Positions 1-5,776 of a stretch of 10,417 nucleotides of DNA are shown in pieces (within the stretch, counting starts at the first letter, position 1; every line of letters starts with the position of its first letter). The notes under the pieces are model-generated. The model was not told the origin of the DNA. It made no database searches and was given only the letters and a program-made list of their open reading frames with translations. The translations under genes and the position numbers were made by a program. The stretch is taken from contig DMDA01000132.1 in assembly GCA_003451595.1 (NCBI GenBank), positions 1,342 to 11,758 on the forward strand. The letters are read 5' to 3'. This stretch comes from Chloroflexota bacterium. GTDB lineage: Bacteria > Chloroflexota > Anaerolineae > Caldilineales > Caldilineaceae.

Positions 1-333
1 CTCGGAAGGGGACTAAGACTCGCGCTCGAATCGCCAACAGTAGCGTATGCCGTCAAAACAGTCGGAAGACAGTGAATCCTCGGAAGGGGACTAAGACCAG
101 AACTGCGTGTTCGCCGGGCAGATACTGACGATCCACCCGGAGTCGGAAGACAGTGAATCCTCGGAAGGGGACTAAGACCAATTGAGCCTCTTCGAATGTT
201 TTGCTTATTACAGAAGGTCGGAAGACAGTGAATCCTCGGAAGGGGACTAAGACAATTTACGCAAAAAAAGCTGGTATGAATCAAACAAGTTATTTGTCGG
301 AAGACAGTGAATCCTCGGAAGGGAGGGAAGGAC
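1..333 (+). CRISPR. CRISPR array, trailer-side end, five repeats and four spacers
   Basis: A 37-nt direct repeat (begins GTCGGAAGAC, ends ACTAAGAC) occurs in full and identically at 61-97, 142-178 and 217-253. Its last 19 nt lie at 1-19, so the array continues upstream of the window. A degenerate fifth copy lies at 296-333. The unique spacers are 20-60 (41 nt), 98-141 (44 nt), 179-216 (38 nt) and 254-295 (42 nt). Each repeat holds a short hairpin, TCCTC-GGAA-GGGGA, with one G-U pair. Because the degenerate copy is at the right end and loses the repeat's 3' portion, the leader should lie to the left and the crRNA should read on the plus strand. A 5' handle ending in AAGAC would then be likely. 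Repeat and spacer lengths resemble type III or I arrays of Chloroflexota, but the subtype cannot be assigned without cas genes. Confidence 0.97.
296..333 (+). repeat. Degenerate terminal CRISPR repeat
   Basis: The first 28 nt (296-323) are identical to the consensus repeat. The remainder, AGGGAAGGAC, replaces GACTAAGAC. This is typical of the leader-distal last repeat, which is not used as a template for new repeats and so decays. It gives the array its orientation. Confidence 0.9.
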
Positions 334-580
334 ATAACATAAGGCGTCGAAAAAAGTGGCACGAATTCTGAAACGTGGCAAAAAGGCGGGATAGACCGCC
401 AAAGTGGCCGGGGAGTGACCGGTCAAATAGTCAGAACGCACCTGCTTGGAAACAAGGGGTCAGAAAAGTAGGCAAAAGGCGCACTTTTGGCATTGGTGAG
501 CGAGGACGTGGAGAACGCAGGGCGCGTGAGCAGAGCCGAAGGTGTTTTTGCCTTCGGAAAGGCAGTTGGATCGGCTAGGA
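334..580. other. Gene-poor spacer between CRISPR array and IS remnants
   Basis: I see no convincing coding region here: the short open frames have no recognisable domain and no ribosome binding site. The stretch holds three small symmetric elements. The first is a hairpin GGCGG/CCGCC (385-389 with 396-400). The second is a perfect 10-bp palindrome, TGACCGGTCA (416-425). The third is a hairpin CCGAAGG/CCTTCGG (536-542 with 551-557, 8-nt loop) with no T-run after it on either strand. Motifs such as AAAGTGGCCGG and CCGGTCAAATA loosely recall IS ends, but no second copy or transposase supports that. Confidence 0.5.
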
Positions 581-675
581 ACCCTCTGCCGGACAGCGAA
601 CCAGGCGCAGCGCCATGCTCAAACCATCCCCCGCCCAGAATCAAAAAGGGGCGCTGGCGCTGCCCGGCAGAGGGT
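581..675. repeat. Long imperfect inverted repeat at transposase 3' end
   Basis: ACCCTCTGCCGG (581-592) is the exact reverse complement of 664-675. Pairing resumes inside with CAGCG/CGCTG (594-598 with 658-662) and CCAG/CTGG (601-604 with 654-657), giving a long hairpin with a loop of about 45 nt. The right arm touches the stop codon of the minus-strand transposase remnant. There is no T-tract following it in either direction, so it is not a standard terminator. It may be the sub-terminal structure of the insertion sequence or a separate palindromic repeat that landed behind it. Confidence 0.7.
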
Positions 676-1686
676 CAGAGCTTCAGCATGTGCGCCGCCT
701 CCCGCTGCGGCAGACGCTCACGAATGCGCCCCAACGCGCGCAGGTTGATGAGCACATAGATGAGCGTGTTGATATTGGCAATCGAACGACCATTGCGCAG
801 GTGCGGGCGCTCGATGCCCAGAGCGAGCGCCTGACTGTTGATGCGTTCGCAGGCGGAGCGCTGGTTGTAGATGCGCTTGAAGTCCTGGCTAGCGCGGTCA
901 AGCTGGTGACGAACCCGAGCGCCGACGCTGGTGGGCAGGCTGGTGATGCAGCCAAGCTGCCTGGCAGCATTGGGGTGATGGATCGGACAAGCGGCGGCGC
1001 ATTGACCCTGAGCCACAAGCGGACAGCCGTAGCGCCCGACCTCATGAGGGACAAGGCAGTGACTTTTCTGCCAGAAAGTGGAGTTGAGCGGCATGGGCAG
1101 CCCCGCCGCACAGAGCGGAAGTCCTTCCGGCGAGAAGGTCTTGCGGTGAGCATCACGGTCAGCCCAGGGAACCGCAGCAAAGCCACCGGCGAGATGGAAG
1201 TACTCGTAGACATAGAAGGCGTCATAGGCCTTGTCGAGTGCGCCGAAGCGTGGCTTGCGACCGAGGTTGTTCTCGGTGCGCTGCATGAGGGGAAGAAAGA
1301 AGCTCTGGTCGCTCTGGTCGAAAGGTTGCGTGAGGTCGGCCAGGACGACTTCGGCCAGGTCCTCGATCTTGGTGACGACGACGCCGGAGGCATAGCCCCA
1401 GTAGTACTCGCCCTTGCTCAGCGGCGGCAGGGGTTCGCTGGCAGGCATCCCCTCGCTGGTTGGGGTGGCGAGAGGTGCAGGGCTGCCAGCGTCGCCGTCA
1501 CGAGCGGTGGGCGCCGAGTTCTCCCGCCGTTTGCAGCCGAGGCGACAGTCGGGATCACCTTTGGGACGGCGCTCCTTGTTATAGCGGTCACGCACAAAGG
1601 TCTTGAGGTTGTTCTCCTTGACCCAGGCAGTGATGTGCTTGGTGTCAAGTGCGATGATGTCGCCAAAGTCGATGTCGGGGTGATAT
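675..1686 (-). pseudogene. DDE transposase, N-terminally truncated
   Basis: This is about 337 residues of a cut-and-paste DDE transposase related to the IS4/IS5 superfamily; I cannot name the exact IS. Visible landmarks in order are a first catalytic Asp in IIALDTKHITAW, the block KGDPDCRLGCKRR, a YWGYASG strand, a second Asp in ALDKAYDAFYVY, and a Cys-rich insert. The C-terminal Glu lies in SACERINSQALALGIERP, followed by NTLIYVLINLRAL. All three catalytic residues are therefore present. The N-terminal DNA-binding half is missing: homology stops at about 1687, where an IS3-type end begins. The frame stays open to 1763, but those extra residues are antisense to the IS3 orfB and have no start of their own. 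The protein is probably inactive. Long plus-strand frames over this gene are antisense shadows. Confidence 0.85.
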
Positions 1687-2199
1687 TGACCCGTTTTAAT
1701 GGAAAGAAAGTTAAGCACCAGTCGCCTTCTGCGCGCAGAAGACGATCGAGTGACGTCGTTCAAATTCGATCGGACTCAGGTAGCCAAGAGCCGAATGGCG
1801 ACGACGCAGATTGTAGAAGCCCTCGATGTAGAGGAAAATGTCGTCACGCGCCGCCCTGTGCGAAGTGTAGGACTGATCCTCGACAAGTTCGGTCTTAAGC
1901 GTTGCCCAGAAGCTCTCCATCAAAGCGTTATCGTAACCGTTGCCGGTGCGACTCATACTGACCTGCACCTGGGCGGCCTGCAAGCGAGCTTGGTCGTCGT
2001 GGCTGGCATGCTGGCGGCCACGGTCGGAATGGTGCAGCAATCCGGGCGGAGGCTGGCGCGTGACCAACGCAGCTTCAAGCGCACGCTCGACGAGTTGACT
2101 TGTCATGGTTGCATCCATCGTCCACCCAACTACTTTCTGAGAAAAGATGTCCACGACTGCCGCTAGATAGAGCCACCCCTCATCTGTGGGGATGAAGGT
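1687..2199 (-). mobile_element. IS3-family element, remnant (right end only)
   Basis: The element carries the 3' part of orfB. Beyond the orfB stop at 1711 the sequence runs 23 bases to TGACCCGTTTTAATGG (1687-1702). This starts with TG as IS3-family ends do and coincides with the point where the neighbouring transposase homology is cut. I read it as the right terminal inverted repeat. The left half, with orfA, the first part of orfB and the other inverted repeat, is absent. Homology ends at about 2199, so no target duplication can be checked. Confidence 0.65.
1711..2199 (-). pseudogene. IS3-family transposase OrfB, C-terminal part
   Basis: The reading frame gives TFIPTDEGWLYLAAVVDIFS, then VVGW, then HHSDRGRQHAS with the second catalytic Asp, then MSRTGNGYDNALMESFWATL with the catalytic Glu. 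It ends in IEGFYNLRRRHSALGYLSP, the classic C-terminus of IS3-group OrfB (rve integrase core). In intact relatives the first catalytic Asp sits immediately before the TYIPTDEGW block. Here that position is replaced by unrelated residues (GC) and a stop follows upstream at 2215-2217. The protein is therefore cut exactly at its first catalytic residue and is dead. An internal ATG at 2154 would give only 147 residues. Confidence 0.9.
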
Positions 2200-2442
2200 A
2201 CAGCCCGGAAGCGGTCAAGGCGCTTGAGTTCCTGGTCGAGTTGGAGCGGTGTTTGGCGCAGGGGGGGCACCATGTTATCCTGATCCGCAGGAGCATGCCA
2301 TGCTGCGTGAAGTGAGGCATAGATGCGACGGTGGGCATCATCGAAGCGAAGCGCGATGCGCAATTGGAGCATGCAAATCGCTCGCTGCGCCTGCCCAATC
2401 GCCAGTCTCTAGTCGCCTGAATCGTCTAATCCCGACACAGCC
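2200..2442. other. Unassigned region between IS3 remnant and P-type ATPase
   Basis: This 243-bp gap must hold the 5' region of the ATPase gene. I find no convincing -35/-10 pair and no clear ribosome binding site. Two short minus-strand frames run through it (2163-2372 and 2180-2398), but neither shows a domain I recognise. Both stop near the IS3 boundary, which suggests debris rather than a gene. A GCATGCCATGC near-palindrome lies at about 2294-2304. Confidence 0.4.
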
Positions 2443-4899
2443 ATGTACGAACCGACCCTCTCACCCATCACAGGACTCAGCGAAGACGAAGCGCAGCGCC
2501 GCCGCCATCAGGGACAGGGCAACGATGCGCAGGTCAAGACAGGCCGCTCCTATGCCCGCATCGTGCGCGACAATGTCTTCACCTTCTTCAACATCGTCCT
2601 CTTCGCACTGGCGCTGACTCTGCTCGTGCTGGGCAGCCCGCGAGATGCGCTCTTCACCGGCGCAATCGCGCTCGTCAACGCCGTCATCGCCACCGCGCAG
2701 GAAATACGCGCCAAACGCAAGCTCGATGCCATCGCCCTGCTCACGCGTCCGCAAGCAACAGTAATGCGCAGCGGCGCCGAACGCACCATCGACCCTGCCA
2801 AAATCGTATTGGGTGACCTTGTGGTGGCCGGCCCTGGCGATCAGATCCTTGTTGATGGCGTCGTTGTCGGTGATGGCGCAGCGGATGTCGACGAGTCGCT
2901 GCTCACCGGTGAAGCGGATGCCATCCCCAAACAAGCTGGCGATGCAGTGCTATCAGGCAGTTTTGTCGTCTCCGGTAAAGTGATGTACACAGCGCAAAAA
3001 GTCGGTGCGGAGAGCTTCGCCAACCAACTTGCTGCCGGTGCGCGTCAATTCTCGCATCAACTCACGCCGCTTCAGCGCGAAGTGAATCTTGTTGTGCGTA
3101 TCCTCCTGCTGCTCGTGCTCTATTTTGGCGCGCTGATCACGCTCAACTACTTCTCCGCGCATGGCGGCACGCTGCTAGAAAGCGTGCAGAGCGCTTCCGT
3201 TGTCTTTGGGTTGGCGCCATCGAGCCTCTTTTTGATGATTGTCGTGGCGTATGCGTTGGGCGCCATCCGCATCGCCGACAAGGGCGCGTTGGTGCAGCAG
3301 TCCAACGCCATCGAGTCGCTGTGTCACGTCGACGTGCTCTGTCTGGACAAGACCGGCACCCTCACCGCCAACCGCATCCGGCTGGAGCGTGTGACGCCGC
3401 TGAATGGGTGCACCGAAAGCACTGTGCGCCGGCTGCTTGGCATTTATGCGCGCAGCGTGCCGGCTGCCAATGCCACCGCTGAAGCGATTGCCGCAGCATG
3501 TGACGGCGTCGCCCAGGCGCCGAGCGCAAGCGTGCCCTTTTCCTCAGCACGCAAGTGGAGCGCGCTGGCATTCGATGCTCCTGCTGTCGCGGGCGTCTAT
3601 GTGCTCGGCGCGCCCGAAATGCTGCAGCCAGCGCTGAATGGCGACGTCAGTTGGGAGGAGGAGGCGCGCATCTGGGCGGACGCTGGCCACCGCATTCTGC
3701 TCTTTGCGACTGCGCCGACCGACAACTTCGCCGTGCGGGTAGGAGAGGGGGGTGACCTGCCCGCGTCGCTCACACCATTGGCCTTGCTCACCTTCACGGA
3801 TGAACTGCGGCCAGACGCCCGGCAGACGCTGGCAGGGTTTCGCCAGGCCGGCGTGGCGGTCAAGATCATCTCCGGCGACAACCCTCAAACGGTGGCGGCG
3901 CTGGCGCGGCAGGCCGGATTGGCTGACGAGGATGTGCTGCTGCGCCTTGCGACAGGGCCGGCGCTGGCAGCGTTGGACGATACGGCCTTTGCTGCAGCGG
4001 TCGCCGAGACTGACATCTTCGGGCGTATCACACCGGCACAGAAGCAGCGCATCGTGCGCACACTGCGTGACCAGGGGCACTACGTCGGCATGACGGGCGA
4101 CGGCGTCAATGATGTCTTGGCGCTCAAACAGGCCAATCTCAGCATTGCCATGCAAAGTGGCACACCTGCCACGCGCAATGTCGCTGACATCGTGTTGTTG
4201 AATGACGCGTTCGCGGCGCTACCTGCAGCCTTGTTGGAAGGCCAGCGCATCATGCACGGCATGGAAGACACGTTGCGGCTTTACCTGACGCGCATCTTTA
4301 CCCTAGCGATCCTGATTGCGACAATCGCCATGTTGGAAGTCGGCTTTCCCTACACGCCCGCCCAGAACTCGGTGATCTCTATTTTCAGCCTGACCATTCC
4401 TGCCTTCTTCCTGGCGCTGTGGGCGCCCACCGGCGCGGTGCCGCATGGCACATTGGTGCGCAAATTGCTTAACTTCGTGCTGCCAGCAACCGTTGTCACC
4501 GCAATCTTCGCCATCGCTATCTATCTCTTGTTCATGGGCATGACGCAAGATTGGGGCTACACCCAGCTCGTACTTACCTATATGTCGATTGCCATGGGAC
4601 TCCTGCTCGTCATCTTTGTGCAACCGCCTACCGAGTTTTGGGTGGGCGGCGACCGCCTTGCCAACGACCGGCGCCCAGCACTGCTAGCGACAACCTTGCT
4701 GATCCTAATGATGAGTAGCCCTTACGTCCCGATCCTGCGCGACTTCTTCGGACTTGATCCGCTGCGTGCTCCGCTGGACGTAGTGACGCTTGCTGGCGCC
4801 ACGCTGGCATGGATGTTCGTCCTCCGCGTGACCTGGAAGCGACGTATCATCGATCGCTATCTTGATGTCGATCTGACGGATGGCGGGGCGCCTCGCTGA
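2443..4899 (+). CDS. P-type cation-transporting ATPase, CtpE-like (HAD-IC)
   Basis: This 818-residue membrane pump couples ATP hydrolysis to cation movement through an aspartyl-phosphate intermediate. The parts in order are a cytosolic N-terminus, the M1-M2 helices (about 45-90), and an actuator domain with LTGEAD (154-159). M3-M4 follow (about 213-275), then the phosphorylation motif DKTGTLT with Asp302. The nucleotide domain has KWSA (371-374) and GAPE (389-392). Next come DELRPDA and the hinge TGDGVND (551-557), and then six more predicted helices. Length and the blocks EIRAKRKLD, DESLLTGEAD, SGSFVVSG and IPAFFLAL match the mycobacterial CtpE group, which is linked to calcium uptake. The M4 ion-site motif, normally PEGL, reads PSSL (259-262), so the transported ion is uncertain. 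The ATG at 2443 fits the family N-terminus (LTGLS-like start) although no strong Shine-Dalgarno precedes it. Confidence 0.93.
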   Translation: MYEPTLSPITGLSEDEAQRRRHQGQGNDAQVKTGRSYARIVRDNVFTFFNIVLFALALTLLVLGSPRDALFTGAIALVNAVIATAQEIRAKRKLDAIALLTRPQATVMRSGAERTIDPAKIVLGDLVVAGPGDQILVDGVVVGDGAADVDESLLTGEADAIPKQAGDAVLSGSFVVSGKVMYTAQKVGAESFANQLAAGARQFSHQLTPLQREVNLVVRILLLLVLYFGALITLNYFSAHGGTLLESVQSASVVFGLAPSSLFLMIVVAYALGAIRIADKGALVQQSNAIESLCHVDVLCLDKTGTLTANRIRLERVTPLNGCTESTVRRLLGIYARSVPAANATAEAIAAACDGVAQAPSASVPFSSARKWSALAFDAPAVAGVYVLGAPEMLQPALNGDVSWEEEARIWADAGHRILLFATAPTDNFAVRVGEGGDLPASLTPLALLTFTDELRPDARQTLAGFRQAGVAVKIISGDNPQTVAALARQAGLADEDVLLRLATGPALAALDDTAFAAAVAETDIFGRITPAQKQRIVRTLRDQGHYVGMTGDGVNDVLALKQANLSIAMQSGTPATRNVADIVLLNDAFAALPAALLEGQRIMHGMEDTLRLYLTRIFTLAILIATIAMLEVGFPYTPAQNSVISIFSLTIPAFFLALWAPTGAVPHGTLVRKLLNFVLPATVVTAIFAIAIYLLFMGMTQDWGYTQLVLTYMSIAMGLLLVIFVQPPTEFWVGGDRLANDRRPALLATTLLILMMSSPYVPILRDFFGLDPLRAPLDVVTLAGATLAWMFVLRVTWKRRIIDRYLDVDLTDGGAPR

Positions 4900-4981
4900 C
4901 GCCTGCCCTCCGTCTCCACTCGCAACATTCCACCTCGACCGCAACGTGCGATCAGCATTACAGTATACGCGGACGCGCTCC

Positions 4982-5012
4982 TTGATACTGAAGCAATATT
5001 TCAATGTCTAAT
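4982..5012 (+). promoter_or_regulatory. Possible promoter of the PPOX gene
   Basis: TTGATA (4982-4987) and TCTAAT (5007-5012) resemble sigma-70 boxes, but the 19-bp spacing is longer than ideal. Transcription would begin just before the ribosome binding site AGGGAG (5021-5026). The 133-bp gap from the ATPase stop and the lack of a terminator there leave read-through from the ATPase equally possible. Confidence 0.35.
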
Positions 5013-5032
5013 CATTAGCGAGGGAGAAACCT

Positions 5033-5455
5033 ATGAGCGACAAAATTCCAGCAACGCATGTTGACCTGCTTGAAGGTCCGTACTTTGCAGTCCTGACGAC
5101 GATAGCGCCCACCGGACAGCCTGAAAATACCGTCGTCTGGTGCTCGTGGGATGGCGAGTATGTGCTTGTGAACACTGCAGATGGCCGGCGTAAGCCCAAC
5201 AATGTGCGCAAGAATCCCAAGGTGGCGTTGACCGTGATCGATCCACAGAACCCTTTCCGCTGGATCGACGTGCGCGGTGAGGTCGAGAGCATCGTGCCTG
5301 ACCCAGACTATGCCAATATCAACGCGCATGCCAAACTTTACGCGGGCGTGGATGAGTACTACGGTGGCGTTGCGCCTATTGAGTCAAAAGGCAAAGAAGA
5401 TCGCATCATCTTCAAGATTCGCCCGGATCGCGTCCTGGCCTTCCCGCCGCAGTAA
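5033..5455 (+). CDS. PPOX-class oxidoreductase, probably F420-dependent
   Basis: This 140-residue cytosolic protein has the split-barrel flavin-binding fold of the pyridoxamine 5'-phosphate oxidase superfamily. The N-terminal strand pair (LEGPYFAVLTTIAPTGQPEN, about 13-32) is followed by a strand with VVWCSWDG. Next comes the signature GRRKPNNVRKNPKVALTVID (51-70) with DPQNPFRWIDVRGEVE. This R/K-x-x-N-x-x-x-NP block typifies the F420-binding PPOX subgroup. The substrate is unknown; relatives reduce varied small molecules or bind F420, heme or biliverdin. Length matches the family (130-150). The ATG at 5033 is preceded by AGGGAG at good spacing. True PNPx oxidases (PdxH) are longer and carry a different FMN site, so that label is less likely. 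Confidence 0.88.
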   Translation: MSDKIPATHVDLLEGPYFAVLTTIAPTGQPENTVVWCSWDGEYVLVNTADGRRKPNNVRKNPKVALTVIDPQNPFRWIDVRGEVESIVPDPDYANINAHAKLYAGVDEYYGGVAPIESKGKEDRIIFKIRPDRVLAFPPQ

Positions 5456-5545
5456 ATTGCGACGAATCGCGCATGATTTCGCACATATTGCTTGCGTGAT
5501 GCGCGTCTAGGGCATATGTGATTCCGACACTCAACACGCAGCATA

Positions 5546-5601
5546 GTGTGAACGTCTCGGTGTGAACGTCTCGGTGTGAATGTCTCGGTGCGAACGTCTT
5601 G
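5546..5601. repeat. Four tandem 14-bp repeats
   Basis: The unit GTGTGAACGTCTCG is repeated head to tail at 5546-5559, 5560-5573, 5574-5587 and 5588-5601. Copies 1 and 2 are identical, copy 3 has one change, and copy 4 has two. The array lies in the 321-bp non-coding gap after the PPOX gene and ends on a TTGACT (5599-5604) that could serve as a -35 box. It may be an iterated protein-binding site or a slippage-generated microsatellite. Confidence 0.9.
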
Positions 5602-5635
5602 ACTGTATTCAAAGCGTTTCGATGAGTTGTGGAAT

Positions 5636-5663
5636 TTGCGTTTCCAGCCGCATGGTGTATACT
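5636..5663 (+). promoter_or_regulatory. Candidate promoter directly upstream of terminator hairpin
   Basis: TTGCGT (5636-5641) and TATACT (5658-5663) are separated by 16 bp, with the -10 box matching consensus at five of six positions. The expected start, around 5670, coincides with the first base of the terminator stem. No plus-strand gene follows for 2.8 kb, so the promoter would produce only a short transcript. Confidence 0.4.
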
Positions 5664-5669
5664 CATTCT

Positions 5670-5731
5670 TGCCCGTTTGCTGTGGCCGGCCCCAATCCGG
5701 CCTTCGGGGGACAGCAGACGGGCATTTTTTT
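5670..5731 (+). ncRNA. Candidate ~60-nt structured small RNA
   Basis: If TATACT at 5658-5663 is used, the transcript would be essentially the hairpin at 5671-5723 plus the U-tract. It has an outer 13-bp stem, an inner GGCCGG/CCGGCC stem (5684-5689 with 5697-5702), a CCCCAAT loop and a downstream GGGG run (5707-5710) complementary to the CCCC of that loop. This is a prediction from spacing and structure only; the same sequence may be nothing more than the PPOX gene's terminator. Confidence 0.3.
5671..5731 (+). terminator. Strong rho-independent terminator
   Basis: GCCCGTTTGCTGT (5671-5683) pairs with ACAGCAGACGGGC (5711-5723) over 13 bp with a single G-U pair. The inner part forms a second GC stem, and a run of seven T follows at 5725-5731. 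The T-tract lies on the plus strand only, so it does not serve the minus-strand regulator ending at 5777. It lies 216 bp beyond the PPOX stop codon and is the first terminator available to the ATPase-PPOX direction. Confidence 0.88.
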
Positions 5732-5776
5732 ACCCTTCACGCAGCCCCTTCCCGCAGATCATCGGAGTACAGGGGA

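Noticed and set aside
401..430. Possible IS21-like terminal motif (AAAGTGGCC, CCGGTCAAA)
   Set aside because: The similarity is only a few bases and neither istA/istB nor a second end is present.
536..557. Terminator at the CCGAAGG/CCTTCGG hairpin
   Set aside because: A stem is present but no T-tract follows on either strand.
375..644. Short frames between CRISPR array and transposase
   Set aside because: They have no ribosome binding site, no domain and mutual overlap on both strands; I left the region as non-coding.
683..1393. Second minus-strand frame over the DDE transposase
   Set aside because: It is out of frame with the recognisable transposase and composed of Ser/Arg/Pro-rich low-complexity sequence typical of GC-rich shadows.
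615..1898. 427-residue open frame on the plus strand
   Set aside because: It is antisense to both transposase remnants, whose minus-strand products carry clear conserved motifs; the plus-strand product shows no domain.
3544..4155. 203-residue minus-strand frame inside the ATPase gene
   Set aside because: The plus strand encodes intact ATPase motifs throughout; the antisense product is unrecognisable.
5412..5666. Minus-strand frame across the 14-bp repeats
   Set aside because: It spans the PPOX gene end, the tandem repeats and the promoter candidate; the product is repetitive and unrecognised.
5671..5731. Bidirectional terminator also serving the minus-strand regulator
   Set aside because: On the minus strand the stem is followed by AAGAATGAG and not a T-run, so only the plus direction fits.
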